In this document: in pieces, positions 49,963-58,685 of the stretch
How positions within the stretch are numbered: the stretch's first letter is position 1
Layout: each line of letters starts with the position of its first letter
NCBI GenBank assembly: GCA_027490195.1
Contig: JAIXYN010000021.1
Coordinates: 62,001-126,000, forward strand
Source: Verrucomicrobiaceae bacterium
GTDB lineage: Bacteria; Verrucomicrobiota; Verrucomicrobiia; Verrucomicrobiales; Verrucomicrobiaceae
Direction: 5' to 3'
Length of the DNA: 64,000 nucleotides
The notes under the pieces: generated by a model
What the model was told of the DNA's origin: nothing
What the model saw: only the letters and a program-made list of their open reading frames with translations
The model's database searches: none
Made by a program: the position numbers and the translations under genes

Positions 49963-52218
49963 CTACTTCTTCCGCACGTAAAGCAGCGCGCGATCGTGCG
50001 TGAGCAGGCAGAGGTCAAGGCGTCCGTCGCCATTGAGATCAAGGGCAGCGTAATCGTGGGGTTCGTTTTCGAGGCCGGTTTTGCCACGGAAATGCGGATC
50101 CGTCTCGAAGACGCGGAAGTACATGGCGCTTTCCCATTTCTGCGCGGCGGCGGGCTGGAAGATTTCGATCACGCGGCTTTTGGCCGTGTCGATCAGGGCG
50201 ATGTCATCCACATCTTCGCCGGAGAACGAGGCGGCGATGAGGTCTGTGGGCGTGGTGTCCTTCAATTCGCTGTCAAAGGTGGCCACGGTTTCGAGTTTGA
50301 GCGTGGAGCCGTCCAAAGGAGCGAGTTGGAAGCTGGTTTTACCAAGAAGCAGCAGTTTGATACTTTGCTCCGCTGTCATCAGGACGCACTGCTCGGGCAT
50401 CATGGCGGGCAGCGCATGGGTGTGGTCCGCGCGATAGACGCGGTCGGTGCCTGCAGTGAGTTCGTGCAGCTTGCTGTGCGTGGCGTCAATCAGCAGCACG
50501 GAGACCTTACCATTCTTGCGGGAGACCAGCGCGCTGTGCAGTTCGGCGGCTGCATCAGGGGCGTTGAACTGCTCCACGATGTTTGCCTTGCCATCGGCAT
50601 CGACCTTGAACGCACGCGCCAGCTGCTGATGGGCAATGATGATCTCCGCCTTGCCGTCGCCATCCAGATCGCCCGTGGTGAGGGCGGCAGGAGTGAGTTT
50701 GCTGACAAAGGAATCCGGGATGCCTTCGGCGCGCTTGTAGGGCGCTTTGGCATCGGTGGTGCTCAGCAGCAGCTGCATGGGGCCAAGATTGGAAAACAAG
50801 GCAAGATCACCACGGCCATCCTGATTGGCATCGACGACACGGATGCCGTTGATGCGGCCGGTTTTGATCGTCAGCTCCTGCGTGGCGGCAGTGAAGCTTT
50901 TGGTGCCGGCCGTTTTGCGCAGCGTGACAAGCTGCGGTTTGGATTTGATCTCGGTGACGCAAAGCACGGCCGAATCGGTGGTCAGGGTGAGCAGCGTTTC
51001 ACCTTCTTTGGCCTGATACACGATTTCAGGATAGAGCAGTCGATTGTCCTGCCAGTGCGCGACGCCGATGGACTGCTCGCCGGGGCTGAGTAGCACGAGC
51101 TCGGCTTTCTTGTCGCCATCCACATCGGCGATGGCCAAGGATTCGACACCACTGAGGATGGGGAACTCGCGCCCCTCACTGAATGCACCACTGGCGCTGG
51201 CCTGAAACAACCAGGCACGCGCTGCCTTGGGCTCCGACATGATAACGTCGGCATGCCCGTCACCTGTGAGATCACCATAGGCCACGGCACCGTTTTTTGC
51301 TTCCGTCGGCGGCATGGCATAGCGGATGGTGGCGGCGCGGTCGGCATCGGGTTCAGCGGTGCCTTGAGTGAGTCGGGCGACTTCCACCATGTTCGTTTCA
51401 TCCTGGATCCAGGCGACGCCGGATTTCTTGCCACCCAGGCGGATGGCGTGCAGCCAGTGGCGCGCGGCAGGGATTTCGAGGCGCCACTCTTCGCCAAAGG
51501 TAGTGCCTTCATGCTGCAGGCGGACGAGCAGCGCGTCACCGTCCGGCGCGGTGTAGAAAATGTCGGCACGGCCATCGTCGTTCAGATCGGCGCTGGTCAA
51601 TCCAGCGCAGCCGCCTTCACCCAGGGTGTAGTTCTGCGGCTCTGCCCACTCGCCAGGCTTGGCTTGCAGCAGCACCATCAAACGCGTGCTGGTGAGCAGT
51701 GCGATGTCATCGCGCCCGTCACCGTTCAAATCGCGTGCGACAAGCACTTCAGTGTCATCTGCGGTGGAGTCGAGGGTGAACTCGCGCTTGGCTGCCCAGG
51801 CACCTATGTCGTCCTGCATGCGCAGCACCAGTTTGTCCTCATCGGTAAGAAATGCGATGTCCGCCTTCTTGTCTCCATTCCAGTCACCCACGACGAGGGC
51901 AAGCGCGGCACGGCCGATGACGAGGGGCTGCTTGTCGAAGCGGGAGACCTCAAGGATCGGGTTCCAGCGGTCCGCGCGGGCGGACTTTTCCGGCGCACCG
52001 GTTTGCACGCCGTCCTTGCGCTGAAGCAGAAACTCGATGCGCGCCCGTGAAGCGTTGACGATGGCGAGGTCCGTCAGGCCATCGCCATTGAAGTCAGCGG
52101 CACGCGGGCTGGCCGTGTTCCAGTCAAGCTTCACGATCTCCGGGCCGTCAAAATAAAGTGCGGGTTTGTCAGCAAGAACGCTGGTCGCAAAGAGCAACGG
52201 CAGGAAAGCGAGGCGCAT
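49963..52218 (-). CDS. Large secreted FG-GAP/VCBS-repeat protein
   Basis: A 751-residue protein with signal peptide MRLAFLPLLFATSVLA. It carries about ten FG-GAP/VCBS-like units, each with a calcium-type DxNxDGxxD loop: DFNGDGLTDLAI, DWNGDKKADIAF, DLNGDGRDDIAL, DLNDDGRADIFY, DLTGDGHADVIM, DVDGDKKAELVL, DANQDGRGDLAL, DLDGDGKAEIII and DLNGDGRLDLCL. These build beta-propeller folds like integrin alpha chains. No enzyme domain is seen. It lies 22 bp downstream of the 611-residue secreted protein, probably in one operon. Confidence 0.9.
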   Translation of the reverse strand: MRLAFLPLLFATSVLADKPALYFDGPEIVKLDWNTASPRAADFNGDGLTDLAIVNASRARIEFLLQRKDGVQTGAPEKSARADRWNPILEVSRFDKQPLVIGRAALALVVGDWNGDKKADIAFLTDEDKLVLRMQDDIGAWAAKREFTLDSTADDTEVLVARDLNGDGRDDIALLTSTRLMVLLQAKPGEWAEPQNYTLGEGGCAGLTSADLNDDGRADIFYTAPDGDALLVRLQHEGTTFGEEWRLEIPAARHWLHAIRLGGKKSGVAWIQDETNMVEVARLTQGTAEPDADRAATIRYAMPPTEAKNGAVAYGDLTGDGHADVIMSEPKAARAWLFQASASGAFSEGREFPILSGVESLAIADVDGDKKAELVLLSPGEQSIGVAHWQDNRLLYPEIVYQAKEGETLLTLTTDSAVLCVTEIKSKPQLVTLRKTAGTKSFTAATQELTIKTGRINGIRVVDANQDGRGDLALFSNLGPMQLLLSTTDAKAPYKRAEGIPDSFVSKLTPAALTTGDLDGDGKAEIIIAHQQLARAFKVDADGKANIVEQFNAPDAAAELHSALVSRKNGKVSVLLIDATHSKLHELTAGTDRVYRADHTHALPAMMPEQCVLMTAEQSIKLLLLGKTSFQLAPLDGSTLKLETVATFDSELKDTTPTDLIAASFSGEDVDDIALIDTAKSRVIEIFQPAAAQKWESAMYFRVFETDPHFRGKTGLENEPHDYAALDLNGDGRLDLCLLTHDRALLYVRKK

Positions 52219-52240
52219 GGCGTGCGATGTGGGTGGGGAC

Positions 52241-54076
52241 TTACTTGGCCTCGACGGGCGTGGTCAGGTAGTGAATCTGAATGGCGTCCGGATGTGAGTA
52301 GCTAGTGCTGAGCAGGCTGCCAAAGTAGCGCTCGAAGGTTTCGTTGGAAGGACGTGCGCTAGCGTCAAACCAACTGCCGGCAGCGGCGGCGACTGCTTCA
52401 TCGGCGGCCGGGGTTTTCTTGCCAGGGCCTTTCTTTTTCGCGGCGGCCTTGCCTTTGGCTCCGGTTTTGCTTTCGATGGTGGCGGCGGCGGTCGCGATCA
52501 TGTTCATCAGGCGGCCTGCATCCGTGACACCGACGCCACTGTAGTTTTTGGGGGCCAGTGAGAGGAGATTTTGCACATGTGGATCGTCCCAGACGCTGGG
52601 GCCGGAGGAGTCCTTGATGCGACCCAGGACTTTGTTTAGCGTGTCCTGACCGCCAACGGAGATGAGCAGGTACTTGCCGGTGTTGCAGAAGGCGATTTCG
52701 GTGGCGGCATTGGCCGTCTGCGTGAGCTTGAGCGTGTTGATGGTGAAGCCGAGGTAATCACTTTCCTCAAACGCGCCGAACCCCGCACCGACGAAACGTT
52801 TGAGACCTTCGAGTACGCCGCCGAGCTTGTCGGCATCCTTGATCTTGAAGCCCATGACCTGGCTTTCCTTGGTGCCACTGCCATCCTGCACCTGAATGAC
52901 TTCATCAGCCAGACTGCCGAAGAGATCCTCCCGGATCTTGAAGCCCATCTGGCCTTCGTACTGGGGAATCTGCATCGTGACCATCATTGCCATGGGGCCA
53001 AGTTTTCCAATCATGCCGAGCACTGAGTCGTACACCGTGCCAAAGTCCATGCGTGAAACGCTGGCGGTCAGGATGCCAGCGGGGATGAAGGCGGGCAGCG
53101 TCACTTCGTTGCTGGTGCCGCGCATCAAAGAGAGCAGACCGGTGGGCTTCAGGGGGTGAAGGATCGTCATGTCCATGCGTGACTGGGTGTCCGTCAATTC
53201 TGCGGTGATGGCAAAGGCCTGCAATTCCTGTGCGCCGAGCATGTCCATGATCATCTTCGGCTTGAAGATGTCGAGTCCGCCCGCGGCAGCCCTGTCCCCG
53301 TCCGCTTTCTTTTTGGCTTCCGCAGCGGCGAGCGCCTGCTCACTGAGTTCGAGAATCTTCACGCCGTTGAAGTAAAGCAGCATGTCTCCGCCGCCGTTGG
53401 TTACTTGGCCGATGCGGGAGAGGTGCTCGCGTGCGGCTCCGGGTGGATCACCGGCGTTGTTCTTCAGGGCGCCGATCATGTATTCCATAAGCGCGTGCGT
53501 ATTGGCCTCGATCATCACATCTCCGACGACCGCCCAGGCCAGGACCCAGGGCGCATCCGCAGCGTCTGACAATGCGGCGATCTGTACGCTCACGCCGCTG
53601 ATGTCCTCGGTGCGGAGCTTGACGTCTGCGTTCTCCTTTTTCTTGGCTTCCACTTCGGCAAGCTTGTGGGCCTCGATCTCTTTCTGCTTGCCGGCGATTT
53701 CACACAGCGAGACATTCGGCGGATTTTTGTCGAACTGGGTGATGTCTCCGATCACTAGGTAGCTCACCAGCGCGCCAGGGTAATCCTTGAGCGTGTCGTA
53801 CATGCCGCTGCCGTAGGTGTCCTTGAAGAATTTGTCCCACGGGGCGTCGCCTTCTTTGCGCATGGGGGCCATCCAGCGTTTCGCCTCGTCGTCCTGCATG
53901 AACTTCGCGTAGTTGCTCTTGTCCCAGTCGGTGAGCAGTTCCGGAGTGTTCTTGATGGCGATGACACCGACCGTGTCCTTGGGCATGAGATTGTACCATT
54001 GCTCCAGACGGTCGGCGGCGGAGGCGGGGAGGATGCTGGCAAGCAGCAGTGAAAAGAGGATTGAGGCGCGTTTCAT
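52241..54076 (-). CDS. Large secreted protein of unknown function
   Basis: Not recognised with certainty. The 611-residue protein has a signal peptide (MKRASILFSLLLASILPASA) and a DUF3352-like look: LEQWYNLMPKDTVGVIAIKNTPELLTDWDKS, long alternating regions, and a Lys/Ala-rich coil (QALAAAEAKKKADGDRAAA). Near the end is a short basic stretch (KTGAKGKAAAKKKGPGKKTPAA). No catalytic motif was found. It and the FG-GAP protein are adjacent and codirectional and may act together on the cell surface. Confidence 0.75.
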   Translation of the reverse strand: MKRASILFSLLLASILPASAADRLEQWYNLMPKDTVGVIAIKNTPELLTDWDKSNYAKFMQDDEAKRWMAPMRKEGDAPWDKFFKDTYGSGMYDTLKDYPGALVSYLVIGDITQFDKNPPNVSLCEIAGKQKEIEAHKLAEVEAKKKENADVKLRTEDISGVSVQIAALSDAADAPWVLAWAVVGDVMIEANTHALMEYMIGALKNNAGDPPGAAREHLSRIGQVTNGGGDMLLYFNGVKILELSEQALAAAEAKKKADGDRAAAGGLDIFKPKMIMDMLGAQELQAFAITAELTDTQSRMDMTILHPLKPTGLLSLMRGTSNEVTLPAFIPAGILTASVSRMDFGTVYDSVLGMIGKLGPMAMMVTMQIPQYEGQMGFKIREDLFGSLADEVIQVQDGSGTKESQVMGFKIKDADKLGGVLEGLKRFVGAGFGAFEESDYLGFTINTLKLTQTANAATEIAFCNTGKYLLISVGGQDTLNKVLGRIKDSSGPSVWDDPHVQNLLSLAPKNYSGVGVTDAGRLMNMIATAAATIESKTGAKGKAAAKKKGPGKKTPAADEAVAAAAGSWFDASARPSNETFERYFGSLLSTSYSHPDAIQIHYLTTPVEAK

Positions 54077-54116
54077 AGAAGGTGGAAGGAAGCGGGTTAT
54101 ACCCAGTACAGAAAAA

Positions 54117-55088
54117 TCAGCCGCCTGTGGTTACAGATTCCGGCTTTATTTTTTCATGGGGTGGTGCAGGCGGAGGAAGATAGCGGAAGCCGCTGTTGGG
54201 ATTGCGCGGGTCAAAGGCGAAAGCCTCGCGATTTTTCAGGAAGAGCTTCAGCACGTTCGAAGGAATCGAAAAGCCCAAGCCTTCAACGCCGACACCGGCG
54301 GTCTTCATGTTGTTTACGCCCACCACCTCTCCGCGTGCGTTGAAGAGCGGTCCGCCGGAGTTGCCTGGGTTGATCTGCGTCGTGCTCTGAATGTACCAGC
54401 GGCCTCCGCTCTCGCGTGCACGGATGCTAACAATGCCCTTGGAAACGGAGCGCTCCAGGCCAAGCGGACTACCAATGGCAAACACGTCTTGTCCCTGCGT
54501 GAGTGAATCGGAGTCGCCCATGGGGACGAAAGGCAGGCTTTCCACGGCGGCGTCGTCGATCTGCAGGATGGCGAGATCAAGGAAGCCGTTCATGGCGATG
54601 ATTTTGACCTTCGTAAACTGCTGCTTCTCCAGGCCGCCGGGCTTTTTGCGATACACCACCACGGTGATTTCACGCTCTCCGGCGATGACATGCTGGTTGG
54701 TGATGACATAGCCGAGCTTGTTGATGATGAATCCGGAGCCAAGACCGGAGGCTGTCTGGATCTGGACTACTGACTCAGCCACGCGCTGTACGTTCTTTTC
54801 CACCGTCATGGCTTCACGCGAAGGCTCCACAAAGTAGATGTCCTCCGCCTGCACAGCGGCGGTTTTGGTGCCCGAGGTGAGTGCTTTTTCCAAAATGGAG
54901 ATCTCCGAGCGCGGCACGTTCAGGACGGTGTGACCGAGGTCCAGCACTACGGTGTCTTCGCGGTCCTTGAGCACTTCGCCGCGCAGTTCAGCGCCGCTTT
55001 TGAGCACGATCTTCACGTTTTCCGCCGACAACGATGAGGCTGCAAGGCAGGCCGCCACCAGGATTCCGAAGCTCAGGTTGTTTCGCAT
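54117..55088 (-). CDS. Trypsin-like (HtrA/S1C) secreted serine protease without PDZ
   Basis: A 323-residue protein with signal peptide MRNNLSFGILVAACLAASSLSA. An N-terminal segment, KIVLKSGAELRGEVLKDREDTVVLDLG, resembles the small beta unit found at the front of many secreted proteins in this group. The protease domain has H133 (ITNQHVIAG), D171 (GFLDLAILQID) and S244 (INPGNSGGPLFN), all intact. No PDZ domain follows, so it is a short DegP-like or plain S1C enzyme. The open frame extends much further upstream (to 55937), but only because it reads antisense through the SMUG1-like gene; ATG 55088 is the biological start. Confidence 0.9.
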   Translation of the reverse strand: MRNNLSFGILVAACLAASSLSAENVKIVLKSGAELRGEVLKDREDTVVLDLGHTVLNVPRSEISILEKALTSGTKTAAVQAEDIYFVEPSREAMTVEKNVQRVAESVVQIQTASGLGSGFIINKLGYVITNQHVIAGEREITVVVYRKKPGGLEKQQFTKVKIIAMNGFLDLAILQIDDAAVESLPFVPMGDSDSLTQGQDVFAIGSPLGLERSVSKGIVSIRARESGGRWYIQSTTQINPGNSGGPLFNARGEVVGVNNMKTAGVGVEGLGFSIPSNVLKLFLKNREAFAFDPRNPNSGFRYLPPPAPPHEKIKPESVTTGG

Positions 55089-55151
55089 TACGGGTTCAAA
55101 CTCTAGCGGACGTGTTTGAGGATACGAGTTCTTTTTGCACATCTTGACTCG

Positions 55152-55907
55152 ATGAACGTCCGCGCATCTCATGCGCCTATGCCCGCCAACGCCCTCATCT
55201 CCGCCGCCCAGACCCTGCGTGAATCCCTGCGCCCGCTGCGTTTCGCCGCCCCAGTCGAATATGTCTATCAGCCGCTCGATTATGCCTGGGCACCGCATGA
55301 GACCTACCTGCGCCGCTTTGGCGGCAGTAAAAAACGCGTCGTCATGGTGGGGATGAATCCTGGCCCCTTTGGCATGACGCAGACCGGCGTTCCCTTCGGC
55401 GAAATCGCCGCCGTGCGCGACTGGATGGGCATCCATGAGCCTGTGGGCAAACCGGAGCGCGAGCATCCGAAGCGCCCCGTTGTCGGCTTTGAATGCGCAA
55501 ATTCCGAAGTCAGCGGCCGACGCCTGTGGGGTTTGTTTGCACAAAAGTTTGGCAAAGCGGAAGCCTTCTTCAAAGACCACTTCGTCGCCAACTACTGCCC
55601 GCTGGTTTTCATCGAGGCCAGCGGCCGCAATCATACTCCCGACAAACTTCCCGCTGCCGAAACCATGGCGATGGAAGTGGCCTGTGATGCGCACCTGCGT
55701 GCTGTTATTGGTGCCCTGCAGCCGGAATGGGTGATCGGCGTCGGCGCCTTCGCTGAAGAGCGTGCCTTGCGTGCCAAGGAAGCCATGAACGGCAGCTTTA
55801 AAACTGGCCGCGTGCTGCACCCTAGCCCCGCCAGCCCTGCCGCGAATCGTGACTGGGCAGGAGCCGCCACGAAGCAATTGGTGAAGTTGGGCGTGTGGAA
55901 GGAATAG
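55152..55907 (+). CDS. SMUG1-type uracil-DNA glycosylase
   Basis: A protein of 251 residues from ATG 55152 (MNVRASHAPMPANAL); ATG 55179 is also possible. The SMUG1 signatures are GMNPGPFGMTQTGVPFG (motif I, with Asn in the water-activating position) and HPSPASPAANRDWAGAA (motif II), plus KRPVVGFECANSEVSGRRLW and NYCPLVFIEASGRNHTPDKL between them. SMUG1 removes uracil and oxidised pyrimidines from single- and double-stranded DNA. Bacterial SMUG1 genes are patchy in distribution, which fits the view that they spread by transfer. Divergent from the protease gene. Confidence 0.92.
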   Translation: MNVRASHAPMPANALISAAQTLRESLRPLRFAAPVEYVYQPLDYAWAPHETYLRRFGGSKKRVVMVGMNPGPFGMTQTGVPFGEIAAVRDWMGIHEPVGKPEREHPKRPVVGFECANSEVSGRRLWGLFAQKFGKAEAFFKDHFVANYCPLVFIEASGRNHTPDKLPAAETMAMEVACDAHLRAVIGALQPEWVIGVGAFAEERALRAKEAMNGSFKTGRVLHPSPASPAANRDWAGAATKQLVKLGVWKE

Positions 55908-56015
55908 ACGTTTTTTGGGTGTCTCGCGCATTTTCAAGCAGGAGTAGCAGGCTCTGGCGTCCGATGCAGATCGGTGCTTGCCGCGTGCAAAAAGATCGCC
56001 TATTTCTCGGGCCTT

Positions 56016-56345
56016 ATGTCAGCCATCCCCGCCGAATTTTCCGGAGTCACCGCCGTCACCAAAGCGAACATCTATTTTGACGGTAAAGTCGTCAGCCACA
56101 GTGTGTTGTTTCCTGATGGCAGCAAGAAAACCCTGGGCCTCATCTATCCCGGTGATTTCCACTTTGGCACTGCCAAAGCCGAGCGCATGGAGATCGTCGC
56201 TGGTGACTGCGTCGTGAAGCTTGATGGCGGCGATGGCAAGACCTCTTATGCGGGCGGACAGTATTTCGATGTTCCTGCCAACAGCGGCTTCGACATCAGC
56301 GTCAGCTCCGGCATCTGCGAATACATCTGCTCCTTCCTGGATTGA
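56016..56345 (+). CDS. ppnP: Pyrimidine/purine nucleoside phosphorylase
   Basis: A 109-residue cupin-fold protein, start MSAIPAEFSGVTAVTKANIYFDGKVVSHSVLFPDGSKKTLGLIYPGD at 56016. The pattern GKVVSHSVLFPDGSKKTLGLI..GTAKAERMEIVAGDCVVKLDG..YAGGQYFDVPANSGFDIS is that of PpnP (formerly DUF1255/YaiE), which phosphorolyses a range of nucleosides. Length matches the 94-110 usual for the family. Monocistronic by spacing, with kup 101 bp downstream on the same strand. Confidence 0.92.
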   Translation: MSAIPAEFSGVTAVTKANIYFDGKVVSHSVLFPDGSKKTLGLIYPGDFHFGTAKAERMEIVAGDCVVKLDGGDGKTSYAGGQYFDVPANSGFDISVSSGICEYICSFLD

Positions 56346-56446
56346 GCCAGCTTTGATGGTGGCGTAAGTATCTTCACACATTCTTAACTCACCCATCAAG
56401 GGCTTTCACTGGAGGTCGGAACGTTTCTGATGATCCTAGCGCCGTT

Positions 56447-58393
56447 ATGAACGATACGACAGACAAGCCCGGCCTCCACAAGCTCTCTACCACCACCCTC
56501 GTCATCGCAGCTCTGGGGGTGGTCTTTGGTGACATCGGCACCAGCCCGATCTACACGCTCAAGGAATGTTTCAGCCCTCACAGCCCGCACCATGTGGCCG
56601 CGACGCACGCGAACTTGCTGGGGGTCGTTTCGCTGGTGCTGTGGGCGCTGATCGTGCTCGTTTGTGTGAAGTACCTCGTCTTCGTGCTGCGTGCGGACAA
56701 CAAGGGAGAGGGGGGCGTACTCTCGCTCATGGCGCTTGCCTCGCATGGCATGTCCGAGGCATTGAAGCGACGTGCGGTGATCGTGCTGCTCGGTCTGTTT
56801 GGTGCTGCGTTGCTGTTTGGTGATGGCATCATCACTCCCGCTATTTCCGTTCTCAGCGCCATCGAAGGTCTCAAGGATGGTGGATTGCTCGGCAGTCCGC
56901 CCGCAGATGCGGCTGCGGCATTGCTATGGCAGAATCAGAGGGAGTGGCTCATCATGGGCATCACCATGGTGATTCTCATCGCGCTGTTTTCGGTGCAGTT
57001 CCTTGGCACGGCACGCATGGGCCGCTTTTTTGGTCCGATCACTGGCTTGTGGTTTGTGTCGCTCGCGGTGCTCGGCGTCTCGCACTTGATTCACGGTCCA
57101 GAAATCCTGGCCGCATTCAACCCCTGGCATGGTTGGCACTTTTTGACCACTGGCGGCCATAAATCGTTCGTGATTCTCGGCAGTGTGTTTCTGGCCGTCA
57201 CAGGTGGTGAGGCGCTCTATGCGGATATGGGGCACTTCGGCGCTGGGCCGATTCGTCGTGGCTGGTTCATCCTCGTGCTGCCGGCGCTGGCATTGAACTA
57301 CCTCGGCCAGGGTGCGATGCTCATGCATCAGCCGGATCTGGCACACGCTCCTTTCTTCCAAATGGCCCCGGCGTGGGCCACTCTGCCGCTTGTGCTGCTC
57401 GCCACCGCCGCGACGGTGATCGCTTCGCAGGCGCTCATCACCGGCACATACTCACTGACGCTCAGCGCCGTTCAGCTCGGCTACCTGCCACGCCTCAGCA
57501 TCCGCCACACGTCGGAACATGCCCGTGGCCAGATTTACATCCCGCTGGTGAACTGGCTGCTCATGCTTGCCTGTCTCGCCTTGGTACTGGCTTTCCGCAC
57601 CTCGACGAATCTCGCTGCGGCTTATGGTGTGGCCGTGACGATGACCATGCTCATCACCACCGTGCTGTTTTACTTTGCCGCACGTCATCTGTGGCAGTGG
57701 TCGATTCTCAAAACGTTGCCATTGTGCCTGTTGTTTGCCGTGATCGAAATCGCCTTTCTCAGCGCCAACCTCGTGAAGTTCTTCGACGGCGGCTGGTTCC
57801 CGCTAGTGGTCGGTGTGATCATCTTCACGCTTATGACGACCTGGGCTACGGGGCGCCGCCTGGTGCGTGCCTCGATGGAGAAAAGCTCTCTCAGTCAGGA
57901 AATGCTTTGCGACAGCCTGAAGCGCAACCCTCCAGTCAGCGTACCCGGCACCGCCATATTCATGTCGAGCACCAGCGGCCGCGCCCCCATCGCCCTGCTG
58001 CACAGCTTGAAGCACTACCGTGCCATCCATGAGCGCGTCATTTTCATGACGTTGATCACCGAGGACGAGCCTTGGGTGCCACCGAGCCGCCGCGTGGAAG
58101 TTGAACGTCTCGCAGAAGGTTTCTGGCGCGTGACCGGCCGCTTCGGCTTCATGCAAAAGCCCGATGTGCCACGCCTGCTGCGCCAATGCGCCAATCAAGG
58201 TCTGGAAGTCACGGCGGAGAAGGCGACCTTCTTCCTGGGTCGCGAAATCATCGTTCCAAGCCAGCAACCGGGCATGGTGAGATGGCGCGAGCACATCTTT
58301 GCTTTCGCCAGCAAGCTGGCGCAGCAGCCCGCGACCTACTTCCAGATTCCCGTGGGCCGTGTGATCGAGCTAGGGCAGCAAGTGGAGATTTAA
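56447..58393 (+). CDS. kup: KUP-type potassium/proton symporter
   Basis: A 648-residue protein with 12 membrane helices and a C-terminal soluble tail. Signatures: VFGDIGTSPIYTLKECFSPHSPHHVAATHANLLGVVSLVLWALIVLVCVKYLVFVLRADNKGEGGVLSLMAL, GDGIITPAISVLSAIEG, GGEALYADMGHFG, all standard for Kup. The protein takes up K+ with protons and dominates at low pH. It lies immediately ahead of the kdp operon, so low- and high-affinity systems are clustered. A hairpin follows the stop. Confidence 0.95.
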   Translation: MNDTTDKPGLHKLSTTTLVIAALGVVFGDIGTSPIYTLKECFSPHSPHHVAATHANLLGVVSLVLWALIVLVCVKYLVFVLRADNKGEGGVLSLMALASHGMSEALKRRAVIVLLGLFGAALLFGDGIITPAISVLSAIEGLKDGGLLGSPPADAAAALLWQNQREWLIMGITMVILIALFSVQFLGTARMGRFFGPITGLWFVSLAVLGVSHLIHGPEILAAFNPWHGWHFLTTGGHKSFVILGSVFLAVTGGEALYADMGHFGAGPIRRGWFILVLPALALNYLGQGAMLMHQPDLAHAPFFQMAPAWATLPLVLLATAATVIASQALITGTYSLTLSAVQLGYLPRLSIRHTSEHARGQIYIPLVNWLLMLACLALVLAFRTSTNLAAAYGVAVTMTMLITTVLFYFAARHLWQWSILKTLPLCLLFAVIEIAFLSANLVKFFDGGWFPLVVGVIIFTLMTTWATGRRLVRASMEKSSLSQEMLCDSLKRNPPVSVPGTAIFMSSTSGRAPIALLHSLKHYRAIHERVIFMTLITEDEPWVPPSRRVEVERLAEGFWRVTGRFGFMQKPDVPRLLRQCANQGLEVTAEKATFFLGREIIVPSQQPGMVRWREHIFAFASKLAQQPATYFQIPVGRVIELGQQVEI

Positions 58394-58425
58394 GTCTCGC
58401 TTTAACGCATTTTTGACGCCGCACG

Positions 58426-58447
58426 TCCTGCCTTTAACTCGGCAGGA
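58426..58447 (+). terminator. Hairpin between kup and the kdp leader
   Basis: TCCTGCC, 8-nt loop TTTAACTC, GGCAGGA: a 7-bp stem 32 bases after the kup stop. No T-run follows, so it is at most a weak terminator or a processing/attenuation site between kup and the kdp operon. The remaining 45 bases to the first small gene carry no clear -10/-35 pair. Confidence 0.4.
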
Positions 58448-58493
58448 TACAGTGAGCAGGCATCTTGGCGGTGGAACAACATCCACACACGCC

Positions 58494-58577
58494 ATGAACG
58501 ATCTCATCTACCTGGGCATCACCGTCGCCTTCTTCATCGTCAGCGCGCTTTACGTGCGCTTCTGCGAACAACTCTAA
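58494..58577 (+). CDS. 27-residue membrane microprotein upstream of kdpF
   Basis: ATG 58494 to TAA 58577 encodes MNDLIYLGITVAFFIVSALY then VRFCEQL. One hydrophobic helix spans residues 5-20, with a polar, Cys-containing end. It is in series with kdpF (13 bp between) and kdpA, all on one strand. It differs from KdpF, which follows as a separate gene. Its size, membrane helix and position suggest a second small subunit or regulator of the Kdp complex. Too short for standard gene finders. Confidence 0.72.
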   Translation: MNDLIYLGITVAFFIVSALYVRFCEQL

Positions 58578-58590
58578 ACCAACCACCGCC

Positions 58591-58674
58591 ATGGAAACCA
58601 TCCTCGTGGGCGTCATCGCCCTGCTTCTGTTTCTCTATCTCTTCGTGGCCATGATCCGGCCTGAGAAATTCTAA
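58591..58674 (+). CDS. kdpF: K+-transporting ATPase small subunit KdpF
   Basis: A 27-residue single-helix peptide, METILVGVIALLLFLYLFVA then MIRPEKF. The C-terminal RPEKF is the hallmark of KdpF, which stabilises the KdpABC complex in the membrane. It sits 11 bp upstream of kdpA, the standard location. ATG 58591, TAA 58672-58674. Confidence 0.92.
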   Translation: METILVGVIALLLFLYLFVAMIRPEKF

Positions 58675-58685
58675 TCCTCACTCCC

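Noticed and set aside
49933-51093. A 386-codon plus-strand frame near 50 kb.
   Set aside because: It lies antisense to the FG-GAP repeat protein, whose DxNGDGxxD loops are plain on the minus strand.
55089-55937. Upstream extension of the serine protease frame giving a 606-residue protein.
   Set aside because: The added 283 residues are antisense to the SMUG1-like gene; the signal peptide at 55088 marks the true start.
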